From AWTP1-13 sp963797005 (lineage in GTDB: Bacteria > Pseudomonadota > Alphaproteobacteria > Rhizobiales > Hyphomicrobiaceae): 64,000 bases of DNA. The notes below the pieces were generated by a model. That model searched no databases, was not told where the DNA came from, and saw nothing but the letters and a program-made list of their open reading frames with translations. The stretch covers positions 186,001 through 250,000 of the forward strand of contig CAWCOF010000011.1 of assembly GCA_963797005.1 (NCBI GenBank), in the 5' to 3' direction. A program made the position numbers and the translations under genes. Of the stretch, positions 17,608-26,640 are shown in pieces. How positions within the stretch are numbered: position 1 is the stretch's first letter; the number at the start of each line of letters is the position of its first letter.

Positions 17608-18357
17608 GTGGGCCTGTCCAGCCTCGCCACAACGATCAGGAGCCCTTTCCGCGTGACCGATCATCCGTCTTTCTGGCTGCATGGCCGGCCGCTGACGCGG
17701 CGCCATTTCATCGCCCTGACCGCGGGACTTGCCGCTTTCGCCGCGACGGTCCAGCTCGGCTTTCCTGGATCGGCGCTGGCGCAGCGCAAGAAGCCCGGGG
17801 TCACCGAGGTTCCCATCGACGAGCTGATGAAGCCCGGCCCCCTGCCCGATCTCGCGCTCGGCAACGCCGATGCGCCGATCACCGTCGTCGAATACGCCTC
17901 GATGACCTGCAGTCACTGCGCCCACTTTCACAATACCGTGTGGCCGAAGCTCAAGGAGAAGTACGTCGACACCGGCAAGGTGCGTTTCATTTTCCGCGAA
18001 TTCCCGCTCGACGACCTGGCGAGGGGGGCGTCGATGCTGGCGCGCTGCGCGGGCGAGGGAAAGACCTACCCTCTCATCGCCGCGCTCTTTGCCAAGCAGG
18101 ACCAGTGGGCCTTCGTACGCCAGCCCCTGCCCGAGCTCTTCAAGTTCGCCAAGCAGGCGGGCTTCACCCAGGAAAGCTTCGACAAGTGCCTGACCGACCA
18201 GAAGCTGCTCGATGACATCACCGCGATCCGCACGCGTGCGGTCGAGGTCTTCGGGGTAGGCGCGACGCCGACCTTCTTCATCAACGGCAAGAAGATGCTG
18301 ACCGCGCCGTCGATCGAGGAGTTCGACAAGGCCTTTGCCTCTGCGGTGAAGAGCTGA
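17608..18357 (+). CDS. DsbA-family thiol:disulfide oxidoreductase
   Basis: A 249-residue exported thioredoxin-fold protein. An N-terminal RRHFIALTAG segment followed by a hydrophobic stretch looks like a Tat-type signal, cut near ALAQR. The active site is CSHC in VVEYASMTCSHCAHF, and the cis-Pro loop is GATPTFFINGKK. Such DsbA/DsbG-like proteins oxidise or isomerise periplasmic disulfides. A GTG at 17608 gives a long leader; a GTG at 17653 (VTDHPSFWL) would place the twin arginine closer to the start and may be the true one. A second related gene follows 12 bases later. Confidence 0.87.
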   Translation: MGLSSLATTIRSPFRVTDHPSFWLHGRPLTRRHFIALTAGLAAFAATVQLGFPGSALAQRKKPGVTEVPIDELMKPGPLPDLALGNADAPITVVEYASMTCSHCAHFHNTVWPKLKEKYVDTGKVRFIFREFPLDDLARGASMLARCAGEGKTYPLIAALFAKQDQWAFVRQPLPELFKFAKQAGFTQESFDKCLTDQKLLDDITAIRTRAVEVFGVGATPTFFINGKKMLTAPSIEEFDKAFASAVKS

Positions 18358-18369
18358 GCCGAGGATACG

Positions 18370-19161
18370 TTGGCGAAACTCCTCCCTGCCCTGCCGGCGT
18401 TGAGCATCCTTGTCGCGCTGGCGGGCTGCACCGCCGAGTTCCCCAAGCTCGGCAGCGCGGCCAACGGCCAAGCGACGGCCTCCGCGCTGCAGGAGGGGAC
18501 GACGCCGGACGCGCCCGGCTTCAATCCCTTCTCCGACCGGCCCGCCACGGCCAAGGGCCCGCGCGAGGTGATCAAGAATCCCTCGGAAGCCGAGATCATG
18601 AAGCCCGGGGGCCTGCCCGAGATGGCGCTGGGGCGGCAGGACGCGCCGGTCACCATCGTGCAGTACGCCTCGATGACGTGCCCCCACTGCCGCAGGTTCC
18701 AGCTCGAGACCTTCCCCGTCCTGAAGCGGGAGTACATCGACACCGGCAAGGTGCGCTACGTGCTGCGCGAGTTCCCGATCGGCAAGCAATCGGGCCTCGC
18801 CACCGTGGCGCTGCGCTGTGCGCCGCCCGGGAAATACTTCGCCCTCTACGACAAGCTCATGCGCCAGCAGGCGACCTGGGTGAGCCAGGAGGTGCGCCCC
18901 GACCCGATTCTCAAGGTGGCGGCGCAGGTGGGGATGACGCGCGCGCAGTTTGACAGCTGCCGCGAGAATCGCGCCATGATCGCCGCACTCAATGGGATCA
19001 AGGAGCGTGGCCGGACGCTCGGCATCATCGGCACGCCGAATTTCTTCGTCGCCGGCAAGCTCGTGAAGTCCGAGCTCGGGATGAAGGAGCTGCGCGAGAT
19101 GGTGGATGCCGCCCTCGCCGGGCGCGTTGCCGCATCGCAAGGCGCCACCAAGGCCCGTTGA
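18370..19161 (+). CDS. DsbA-family thiol:disulfide oxidoreductase, lipoprotein
   Basis: A 263-residue paralogue of the preceding gene. It starts at a TTG after GAGGATACG and has a lipoprotein signal ending LVALAGC, so it should be tethered to a membrane facing the periplasm. After a 70-residue low-complexity linker comes the thioredoxin fold with CPHC in VQYASMTCPHCRRF and the cis-Pro loop GTPNFFVAGKL. It shares the motifs IMKPGGLPEMALG and DTGKVRYVLREFPI with its neighbour, pointing to tandem duplication and later change of anchoring. Confidence 0.87.
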   Translation: MAKLLPALPALSILVALAGCTAEFPKLGSAANGQATASALQEGTTPDAPGFNPFSDRPATAKGPREVIKNPSEAEIMKPGGLPEMALGRQDAPVTIVQYASMTCPHCRRFQLETFPVLKREYIDTGKVRYVLREFPIGKQSGLATVALRCAPPGKYFALYDKLMRQQATWVSQEVRPDPILKVAAQVGMTRAQFDSCRENRAMIAALNGIKERGRTLGIIGTPNFFVAGKLVKSELGMKELREMVDAALAGRVAASQGATKAR

Positions 19162-19169
19162 ATTGGTCT

Positions 19170-19262
19170 TGCGTAGGCGTTGGGTCCAGCGAAGCGCAGA
19201 CCCAACGCCTTGATCGAGGACTTGCGTTGGGTCATCGCTGACGCTCGACCCAACCTACGCTC
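19170..19262. repeat. Composite palindromic element, GTAGGTTGGGTC family, copy 2 (inverted)
   Basis: This is the inverted form of the element at 15487-15586. GTTGGGTCCAGCGAAGCG matches the complement of the right half there, and CGACCCAACCTACG matches the complement of the left half. It fills the gap between the lipoprotein dsbA-like gene and smc. Confidence 0.75.
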
Positions 19263-19276
19263 AGGACAGCGTCGCC

Positions 19277-22200
19277 ATGCACATCAACCGGCTTCGGCTC
19301 CTCGGCTTCAAGTCATTCGTCGAGCCGACCGAGCTTCCGGTCGAGAAAGGCCTCACCGGCGTCGTCGGGCCCAACGGCTGCGGCAAGTCGAACCTGCTCG
19401 AAGCGCTGCGCTGGGTGATGGGCGAGACCTCCCACAAGAGCATGCGCGCCGCCGCCATGGACGACGTGATCTTCTCCGGCACGGCCCAGCGCCCCGCCCG
19501 CAACACGGCGGAAGTGACGATCTTCATCGACAATTCCAGGCGCCAGGCGCCGGCCGAGTACAACGGCGACGACATGGTCGAGGTGACGCGCCGCATCGAG
19601 CGCGACGCCGGCTCCGCCTTCCGCATCAACGGCCGCGAGGTGCGCGCCCGCGACGTGCGCATCCTGTTCGAGGACGCCGCCACCGGCGCGCGCTCGCCGG
19701 CGCTGGTGCGCCAGGGCCAGATCGGCGAGCTCGTCAACGCCAAGCCCGAGCAGCGCCGCCGCGTGCTGGAGGACGCCGCCGGCATCGCCGGCCTGCACAG
19801 CCGCCGCCACGAGGCCGAGCTGCGGCTCAAGGCGGCGGACGGCAATCTCGCGCGTCTCAGCGACATCCTGGGCCAGCTCAAGTCGCAGATCGAGAGCCTG
19901 CGGCGCCAGGCGCGCCAGGCGCGGCGCTACAAGGAGCTCTCCGCCGAGATCCGGAAGATCGAGGCGATCCTGCTGCATCTGAGATGGACTCAAGCGCAAG
20001 CCCAGGTCGATGCCGAGGAGGCCGGCCTCAAAGAGGCGCTGGAGAAGGTTGCCCGCGCCACCGAGGCCGAGGCGAAGGCGGTGAAGGCGGAGGCCGAGGC
20101 CGCCGACGGCCTGCAGCCGCTGCGCGACCAGGAGGCGGCCAAGGGCGCCGATCCTCTCCCGCTTCAGGATCGAGCAGGAGAACCTCGAGCGCGAGGTGGA
20201 GCGCACCGCCGCGCGGGAGCGGGAGCTCGGCTCGCGCGTCGACCAGCTCAACCGCGACCTCGCGCGGGAAGATTCGCTGATCGGCGAGGCCAGGGAGAGC
20301 CAGGAGCGGCTCGAGGCGGAAAAGGTCTCGCTCGCCAACACGTCCCGCCTCGCCGCCGACTTCGAGCAGAAGGCGCTTGCCGCCTTCGAGGAGGTGGAGG
20401 GCACCCTCAAAGGCGCGGAAGCGCACTTGAGCCAGCTCACCGCCGCCACCGCCGAGGCCCGCGCGCGGCGCCAGAGCCTCGATGGCCAGAAGAGCGAGCG
20501 CGAGGGCCTGATCGCCAAGCTCGACCGGCAGCTCGTCGCGCTGGAAGCCCAGACGCGCGAGATCGTGGGCCGCGCCCCCGACGCCGCCAAGCTCAAGGCC
20601 GCCGCCGAGCTCGGCCAGCAGCTGATGGCCGAGATTGCCGACATCGAGGCCAAGACGCTTGCCGCGGAGGATGCGGTGCAGGCCGCGGCCGCCGACGCCA
20701 GGGCCAAGAGCGAGGCCGCCGCCGAATCCGAACTCTCGGCCGGCCAGCTCAAGACCGAGGTGGAGACGCTCGCCAAGCTTCTCGTGCCCGCCGGCGACAC
20801 CGGCCTGCCGCCCGTCCTCGACCAGGTCAAGGTGGAGGCCGGCTACGAGATGGCGCTCGCCGCCGCGCTCGGCGACGACCTCGATGCGCCTGCCTCGCAC
20901 GAGGCGCCCTCGCACTGGCGCCTCAACGCCGCCAGCGGCGCCGACCCCGCGCTGCCCGCCGGCGTCGAGCCGCTCGCAGCGCACGTCTCCGCGCCGGCCG
21001 AGCTCGCACGCCGGCTCGCCCAGATCGGCCTCGTTGCGCAAGCTGGCGGCGCCAACCTGCAGCGCAGCCTGAAGGCGGGCCAGCGGCTGGTATCGATCGA
21101 AGGCGACCTGTGGCGCTGGGACGGCTTCGTCGTTGCCGCCGAGGGCGCCATCGCCGCCGCCGGCCGGCTGGCGGAACGTGCCCGGCTCGGCGCACTGGCG
21201 CGGCAGGAGGCCGAACAGCGCGACGCAGCCGAGTCCGCCCGCACGGACGCCGAGACCGCCGACATGCTCCACGCCGCAGCGCAAGCCGAGGAGCGTCGGC
21301 TGCGCCAGCTCTGGCGGGACGCCCAGGCGAAGCTGTCGCAGACGCGCGACGCGCTGACCGCCATGGAGCGGCAGGCACGCGAGACGGAAGCACGTATCGC
21401 CGGCGTCTTGGATGCCAAGGCGCGCCTCGAAGAGTCCCTCGGCGAGGCCCGCGCGCAGCTCTCTGACACGGAAGCAGCCTTGCATGCGCTGGCCGGAACG
21501 GAAGCACTCGAGGCCGAGCTTGCCGCCGCCCAGACTGAGACGGCGGACCTGCGCGCGCGTGTGAGCGAGGCGCGCACCGAGCTCATCACGCTCGAGCGCG
21601 AGCACCGCGCACGCGGCGAGCGCGAGAAGGCGATCGGGGTCGAGGCCGAGCGGTGGAAGACGCGCAGCGCCGGCGCCGACCAGCAGATCGCCACGCTCAA
21701 GGAGCGCCTTGCCGAGACCGAGGGCGAGATTGCCAAGCTCGCCGAGCTGCCGGCCCTGATCGAGGCCAAGCGCCAGAAATTGATGAGCGAGCTTGCCGCT
21801 GCCGAGAAGGAGCGCCAGGCCGCCGCCGATCAGCTCGCCGCCGCCGAGAACGCCCAGCGCGAGGCGGCGCTTGCCTTGCGCGCAGCGCAATCGGCCGTCG
21901 CCGACGAGCGCGAGGCGCGTGCCCGCACGGAAGCGCAACTCGAGAACGCAAGGCAGCGCCGCGCCGAGGAGGCGCGCAAGATCCGCGACCAGCTCGGCTG
22001 CGCGCCCGAGAACTGTTTGAAGGTTGCCGAGGTTGAGGCTGGCACGGATCTGCCGAGCGTGGACCAGGCCGACGGCGATCTCACCCGCCTCAAGGCCGAC
22101 CGCGAGCGCCTCGGCGGCGTCAACCTGCAGGCCGACGACGACCTGACCGGGATGGCCGAGCAGTACGAGGGCATGGACAAGGAGAAGTCCGACGTCGAGG

Positions 22201-22736
22201 CGGCGATCGCCAAGCTCCGCGCCGGCATCTCCCAGATCAACAACGAGGGCCGCTCGCGCCTGCAGACCGCCTTCGACACCGTCAACGGCCATTTCCAGCA
22301 GCTGTTCACCACGCTCTTCGGCGGCGGCGAGGCGCGCCTGGAAATGGTCGAGGCCGAGGACCCGCTCGAGGGCGGGCTCGAGATCATCGCCAAGCCGCCC
22401 GGCAAGAAGCCGGCGACGCTGTCGCTGCTCTCCGGCGGCGAGCAGTCGCTGACCGCCATGGCGCTGATCTTTGCAGTCTTCCTCACCAACCCATCGCCCA
22501 TCTGCGTGCTCGACGAGGTCGACGCGCCGCTCGACGATGCCAACGTCGACCGCTTCTGCACGCTTATGGAGAAGATGGCCGGCGACACCGACACGCGCTT
22601 CCTGGTGATCACCCACCACCCGATGACCATGTCGCGCATGAACCGCCTGTTCGGCGTGACCATGGGCGAGAAGGGCATCAGCCAGCTCGTCTCGGTCGAC
22701 CTGGAGACCGCCCAGAAATTCACCGACGCCGCCTGA
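19277..22736 (+). CDS. smc: Chromosome segregation protein SMC (one frame break)
   Basis: A chromosome-condensation ATPase of about 1150 residues. The N-terminal head has FKSFVEPTELPVEKG and Walker A GPNGCGKSNLLEALRW, followed by RQGQIGELVNAKPEQRRR. Two long coiled coils flank a hinge at about 20780-21130. The C-terminal head has the signature LSGGEQSLTAMALIFA, Walker B CVLDEVDAPLDDAN and a final VITHHPMTM. The frame shifts near 20150, in GGCGCCGATCC; removing one base joins QEAAKGA to ILSRFRIEQENLEREVERT. Because smc is usually indispensable and all motifs are intact, this is most likely a sequence error. It follows the dsbA-like pair after a palindromic element. Confidence 0.93.
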
Positions 22737-22794
22737 CGTCATCCCCGCGAAGGCGGGGACCCACGCAAGTCTCCGCATTGCGCGACGCGTCGAG

Positions 22795-23088
22795 TCACTC
22801 GAGATGCCTGGCCGGGTCCCGCGCTCCATGCCGGATGCGTAGAATGTGGACCTCCCTGGCCACCTCATCCACGCTGTAGAAGACGAGATAGGGATAGCGC
22901 ACGATCGACAGGAGCCGTACGCCGGGTGTCTCGGTGGCACGGCAACTGTAGGGGTTGCGGCCAAGTCGAGCGATCGACTGCTTGATGCGCGACTTCACGC
23001 GCTGCGCCGCACTTGGATTGCGCGCCTCGATGTAGGAGTAAATTTCGTCGAGTTGTACGAGTGCTTTGCGCGTGTAGCGAACCTTCAC
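22795..23088 (-). CDS. ParE/RelE-family toxin
   Basis: A 97-residue protein typical of the ParE/RelE superfamily. It opens MKVRYTRKALVQLDEIYSYI, has the middle QRVKSRIKQSIARLGRNP, and ends in the strands VRLLSIVRYPYLVFYSVD and EVHILRIRHGARD. ParE-like toxins act on DNA gyrase and RelE-like ones cut mRNA; the sequence favours ParE, but the target is not decided. It overlaps its antitoxin gene by four bases, a normal toxin-antitoxin arrangement. Confidence 0.85.
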   Translation of the reverse strand: MKVRYTRKALVQLDEIYSYIEARNPSAAQRVKSRIKQSIARLGRNPYSCRATETPGVRLLSIVRYPYLVFYSVDEVAREVHILRIRHGARDPARHLE

Positions 23089-23321
23089 AGCCCGTGCCGC
23101 GCGAACATGGCGGCTACCTCGGCGTCGCTGGCGAACTCGCCACGCTGAGCCTCGGCGAGCGCCTCTTCCAGATCGGCGCGCTCTTCATCGGTGAGCTTGT
23201 ACGGCTCGGTCGCAAGCCGGCTCATATGCTCGAGCACCTCGGCCGCCGCCTCCTGACGGTCGACGGGCCAGCTCTTTGCGGCCTCTATGGCCTTTTCGAA
23301 ACGCTTCGAGATCTGGTTCAT
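23085..23321 (-). CDS. Antitoxin partner of ParE/RelE-family toxin
   Basis: A 78-residue acidic protein (MNQISKRFEKAIEAAKSWP) with a helical core QEAAAEVLEHMSRL and the tail TDEERADLEEALAEAQRGEF, resembling the C-terminal toxin-binding segment of small antitoxins. It lacks an obvious ribbon-helix-helix N-terminus. It lies directly upstream of the toxin gene with ATGA overlap. The identification rests mainly on this pairing. Confidence 0.75.
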   Translation of the reverse strand: MNQISKRFEKAIEAAKSWPVDRQEAAAEVLEHMSRLATEPYKLTDEERADLEEALAEAQRGEFASDAEVAAMFARHGL

Positions 23322-23547
23322 GCCGCATTCTCAGCTTTGCGTCGCCTGCTCATTGGCCAACATACTCCTGCGATCACCGCCGGTCCAAATTGTCGCATCG
23401 GCCACCCGCGGCGCTCCTGCCCTCTCGCCCGAGTGGTCCGTACGCCCGGCCATTTCTTGACACTTCCCCGCGCCCACCCCTATGGTGCGCCGCGTTTCAA
23501 TGGCCCCGGGGGAGTTTCGGGCCGCCTCCCGCCGAGGACGTAGTCCT

Positions 23548-23961
23548 ATGCCTGACCCAGCCGACGACCGAGGTTCCGGCGGCCGCCGGATAAGCCCCGA
23601 GGACGAGGCTGCGTATCGAGGCAGGATCTCCGAACTCGGCGGCCGGCTCGACAAGGTGAAAGCCGAGCAGGACGCGGCGGCCCAAGCCGATCTCGATGCC
23701 GAAATGCGCGGTCGGGGCATGGCCTACGGCATGCGCATGGCCGCCGAGCTCGTGGCGGCGGTGATCGTCGGCGGGCTCATCGGCTACGCCCTGGACAGCT
23801 GGCTCGGGTCCAAACCCTGGCTGTTCTTGTTGTTTTTCGTGTTGGGGTTCGCCGCGGGCGTCCTCAACGTGGTGCGCTCCTACGAGCGCCTGCAAAAGGA
23901 AATCGCGGCCAAGACCGGCGGCCGCCTCGGCACCAGCGTGCCGGACGACGACGACGACTGA
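23548..23961 (+). CDS. atpI: ATP synthase protein I (AtpI/AtpZ-like)
   Basis: A 137-residue protein with a charged coil (residues 15-55) followed by two membrane segments: MRMAAELVAAVIVGGLIGYAL and, after DSWLGSKP, WLFLLFFVLGFAAGVLNV. This is the AtpI/AtpZ pattern, which aids assembly of the c-ring or magnesium supply. The ATG at 23548 (MPDPADDRGSG) is chosen over one at 23482 because it begins the conserved region. It is the first gene of the F0 operon, followed by atpB after 48 bases. Confidence 0.87.
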   Translation: MPDPADDRGSGGRRISPEDEAAYRGRISELGGRLDKVKAEQDAAAQADLDAEMRGRGMAYGMRMAAELVAAVIVGGLIGYALDSWLGSKPWLFLLFFVLGFAAGVLNVVRSYERLQKEIAAKTGGRLGTSVPDDDDD

Positions 23962-24009
23962 CGGGGGTTGGCTGTGGCTGCAGCGCATGCGGGGACCGAG
24001 GGCGGAGGG

Positions 24010-24753
24010 ATGCCCGATCCCATCCACCAGTTCGAGATCCACCGGCTGGTTCCGATCGACCTCTTCGGCTGGGACGTTTCCTTCACCAACTCGTCGCTGT
24101 TCATGCTGGTGACGGTGGCCCTGGTCGCCGGCTTCATCCTGGTATCGATGCGCGGCCGCTCCCTGGTCCCCGGCCGCCTGCAGTCGACGACCGAGGTCAC
24201 CTACGAGTTCGTGGCCAACATGCTGCGCGATGCCACCGGCAGCGAGGGCATGAAGTACTTCCCGTTCGTCTTCACGATCTTCATCTTCGTCTTCGTCTGC
24301 AACATGCTGGGCATGATCCCGGGCTTCTTCACCGTGACGAGCCACGTCGCCGTCACGGCGGCGCTGGCCGCCCTGGTGTTCCTGACCGTGCTCGTCGTCG
24401 GCTTCGCCAAGAACGGCGTGCGCTTCCTCAAGCTGTTCGTGCCGTCGGGCGTGCCGCTCGTCATCATGCCCTTGATCATCGCCATCGAGATCATCTCGTT
24501 CCTGTCGCGCCCCGTGAGCCATTCGGTGCGCCTGTTCGCCAACATGCTGGCCGGCCACGTGACGCTGAAGGTGTTCGGCGGCTTCGTGGTGATGCTGCTG
24601 GGGGCCGGCGCCTACGCGGCGCTCGCCCCGCTGCCGCTGCTCATGGCCGTGGCGATGACCGCGCTCGAGGTGCTGGTGGCGTTCCTGCAGGCCTACGTGT
24701 TCGCCATGCTCACCTGCATGTACCTCAACGACGCGCTGCATCCTGGACATTAG
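24010..24753 (+). CDS. atpB: ATP synthase F0 subunit a
   Basis: A 247-residue inner-membrane subunit that forms the proton half-channels next to the c-ring. The start MPDPIHQFEIHRLVPI matches alphaproteobacterial subunit a. The essential arginine is in SRPVSHSVRLFANMLAGH, and a Gln in the last helix lies in AFLQAYVFAMLTCMYLNDA. An upstream GTG at 23974 is possible, but the ATG at 24010 fits family length and has a GAGGGCGGAGG run just upstream. Confidence 0.95.
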   Translation: MPDPIHQFEIHRLVPIDLFGWDVSFTNSSLFMLVTVALVAGFILVSMRGRSLVPGRLQSTTEVTYEFVANMLRDATGSEGMKYFPFVFTIFIFVFVCNMLGMIPGFFTVTSHVAVTAALAALVFLTVLVVGFAKNGVRFLKLFVPSGVPLVIMPLIIAIEIISFLSRPVSHSVRLFANMLAGHVTLKVFGGFVVMLLGAGAYAALAPLPLLMAVAMTALEVLVAFLQAYVFAMLTCMYLNDALHPGH

Positions 24754-24804
24754 ACGCCAAGCGCTATCCATCATCAGATCAACCGAAGGAAGGAGACTAT
24801 CTCA

Positions 24805-25029
24805 ATGGATCCAGCAGCCGCCAAGCTCATCGGCGCCGGCCTTGCCGCCATCGGCACAGGCGCGGCCGCCATCGGCGTCGGCAACCTGTTCGGCCAGTTC
24901 CTGCAGGGCGCGCTGCGCAATCCGTCCGCCGCGGACGGGCAGTTCGGCCGCCTGATCTTCGGCTTCGCCGTGACCGAGGCGCTCGGCATCTTCGCCCTGC
25001 TGATCGCCTTCCTGCTGCTCTTTACCTAA
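24805..25029 (+). CDS. atpE: ATP synthase F0 subunit c
   Basis: A 74-residue hairpin of two membrane helices that forms the rotor ring. The first helix has AAIGTGAAAIGVGNLFG, the polar loop is ALRNPSAADGQ, and the second helix FAVTEALGIFALLIAFLL carries the proton-binding glutamate. A good ribosome site (AAGGAAGGAGA) precedes the ATG. It is followed by the gene for b' after 27 bases. Confidence 0.97.
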   Translation: MDPAAAKLIGAGLAAIGTGAAAIGVGNLFGQFLQGALRNPSAADGQFGRLIFGFAVTEALGIFALLIAFLLLFT

Positions 25030-25056
25030 GTCAGGTGGTCGTCAGGGTCTCGCTCC

Positions 25057-25599
25057 ATGGCTGAGAAAGTCGCCACCGGCACGGCCGTCCCCGAGGGCGG
25101 GGGACACAACAAGGTGTTCCCCCCGCTCGACCACAGGACGTTCGCGCCGCAGCTCGTCTGGCTGGCGCTGACCTTCGGCCTGCTCTACCTGCTCATGCGG
25201 CGCTTCCTGCCCCGCATCGGCCAGGTGATCCAGGATCGCAAGGAGCGCATGCAGCGCGATCTCGACCGGGCCGAGAAGCTCAAGGTCGAGACGCAGGAGG
25301 CGCTCGCCGCCTACGAGGCCTCGCTCGCCGAGGCCAGGGGCAAGGCGCATGGCATCGTCAAGGACATGCGCGACAAGCTCAACGCGGAGACCGACAAGGA
25401 GCGCGCCAAGGTCGAGGCGCAGATCGCCCGGCAGCTCGCGGACGCGGAGGCCCGCATCGCCCAGACCAAGGCCAAGGCGCTCAGCAACGTCAACGATATC
25501 GCCGGCGATGTCGCCGCCGCCGTCGTGGCGCGGCTCATCGGCACCGAGGTGAGCCGCGACGAGGTGCAGAAGGCGCTCATGCGGCGCGCGGCGGAGTAG
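25057..25599 (+). CDS. ATP synthase F0 subunit b'
   Basis: A 180-residue peripheral-stalk subunit. A 30-residue soluble start precedes the membrane anchor (VWLALTFGLLYLLMRRFLP), then comes a long charged coiled coil from DRKERMQRDLDRAEKL to the end. The N-terminal extension and the second b gene downstream mark this as the divergent b' subunit (atpF' or atpG) found in alphaproteobacteria. The next gene, atpF, would normally follow closely; here three tandem 163-base repeats lie between them. Confidence 0.94.
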   Translation: MAEKVATGTAVPEGGGHNKVFPPLDHRTFAPQLVWLALTFGLLYLLMRRFLPRIGQVIQDRKERMQRDLDRAEKLKVETQEALAAYEASLAEARGKAHGIVKDMRDKLNAETDKERAKVEAQIARQLADAEARIAQTKAKALSNVNDIAGDVAAAVVARLIGTEVSRDEVQKALMRRAAE

Positions 25600-25604
25600 G
25601 AGCC

Positions 25605-26098
25605 CCAGTGCGATGATCGAGAAATTCGCCTGCGCGGGCGGCAAGGTTTGGAGCGAATTTCTCGATCTGAATCACACTGGCAGAGCTATGATTCTGGTGT
25701 CCCCTATGATTGCGAAGTTCGCTCGGGACCCTGGGATTGAGCACAGGCGAACTTCGCAATCGGGACACCAGTGTGATGATCGAGAAATTCGCCTGCGCGG
25801 GCGGCAAGGTTTGGAGCGAATTTCTCGATCTGAATCACACTGGCAGAGCTATGATTCTGGTGTCCCCTATGATTGCGAAGTTCGCTCGGGACCCTGGGAT
25901 TGAGCACAGGCGAACTTCGCAATCGGGACACCAGTGTGATGATCGAGAAATTCGCCTGCGCGAGCGGCAAGGTTTGGAGCGAATTTCTCGATCTGAATCA
26001 CACTGGCAGAGCTATGAATTCTGGTGTCCCCTATGATTGCGAAGTTCGCTCGGGACCCTGGGATTGAGCACAGGCGAACTTCGCAATCGGGACACCAG
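25605..26098. repeat. Three tandem 163-bp double-hairpin units between atpF' and atpF
   Basis: Units start at 25605, 25768 and 25931 and are nearly identical; the third has one extra base near 26017. Each unit has two palindromes. The first runs from CCAGTGTGATGATCGAG to CTCGATCTGAATCACACTGG with inner arms GAGAAATTCGC and GCGAATTTCTC. The second runs from CTGGTGTCCC to GGGACACCAG with inner arms GATTGCGAAGTTCGC and GCGAACTTCGCAATC. The two palindromes resemble each other, so the unit is itself a paired repeat. The last copy ends two bases before the atpF start. Confidence 0.93.
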
Positions 26099-26100
26099 TC

Positions 26101-26586
26101 ATGACACAGATGGCCGAGTTCTGGGTCGGGATCGCCTTCGTCCTGTTCGTGCTGATCCTGCTCTACTACAAGGTGCCGCGGGCGATCGCCAAGTCGCTCG
26201 ACGAGCGTGCCGACTCGATCCGCAAGGAGCTCGACGAGGCGCGCCGGCTGCGCGACGAGGCCCAGGCGCTGCTCTCCGACTACCAGTCCAAGCACCGCAA
26301 CGTCGGCGACGAGGCCAAGGCCATCGTCGAGCAGGCCAAACACGAAGCGGAGGGCTTCGCGCACGAGACGCGCCAGGCCCTCAAGGACACGCTCGAGCGG
26401 CGCACGAAGCTGGCCGAGGAGAAGATCGCCCGCGCGGAAGCGCTGGCCGTCGACGAGGTGCGCGCCGCCGCGGTCGAGATGGCGGTGACGGCGGCCGAGC
26501 GTATCCTGCGCGAGAAGGCGCAAGGCGCCGGCGGCGCCGCCCTCATCGACCAGGGCATCCGCGACCTCAAGGGCCGGCTGAACTGA
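26101..26586 (+). CDS. atpF: ATP synthase F0 subunit b
   Basis: A 161-residue stalk subunit with an N-terminal membrane anchor (FWVGIAFVLFVLILLYYKV) and a long charged coiled coil ending LIDQGIRDLKGRLN. It pairs with b' to hold the F1 head. The ATG at 26101 has no clear ribosome site, because the bases upstream are the end of the third 163-base repeat; an ATG at 26110 (MAEFWVG) is an alternative. The repeat array may therefore alter expression of this subunit relative to the rest of the operon. Confidence 0.94.
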   Translation: MTQMAEFWVGIAFVLFVLILLYYKVPRAIAKSLDERADSIRKELDEARRLRDEAQALLSDYQSKHRNVGDEAKAIVEQAKHEAEGFAHETRQALKDTLERRTKLAEEKIARAEALAVDEVRAAAVEMAVTAAERILREKAQGAGGAALIDQGIRDLKGRLN

Positions 26587-26590
26587 GCCT

Positions 26591-26632
26591 GTCATCCCGG
26601 AATTTCGCGTTCAGCGAAATATCCGGGATGAC
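26591..26632. terminator. Palindrome between convergent genes, terminator-like
   Basis: GTCATCCCGGAATTTCGC pairs with GCGAAATATCCGGGATGAC around a five-base loop, an 18-base stem with one mismatch. It lies between the end of atpF and the end of the aminotransferase gene, where a two-way terminator would fit. A related palindrome occurs at 29812-29914, so it also belongs to a dispersed family. Confidence 0.55.
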
Positions 26633-26640
26633 AATCCACC

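Noticed and set aside
19313..22964. Very long minus-strand frames opposite smc (up to 978 codons)
   Set aside because: They mirror the smc codons in GC-rich DNA, have low-complexity Leu/Gly/Arg composition and no family motif. The plus strand carries all SMC motifs.
25613..26067. Small frames inside the 163-base repeats (MIEKFACAGGKVWSEFLD and similar)
   Set aside because: The unit length is not a multiple of three, so the frame changes from copy to copy. The similarity is due to repetition at DNA level, not selection on protein.
25605..26098. CRISPR or integron attachment array
   Set aside because: Units are fully repeated with no variable spacers or cassettes, and no integrase is present.
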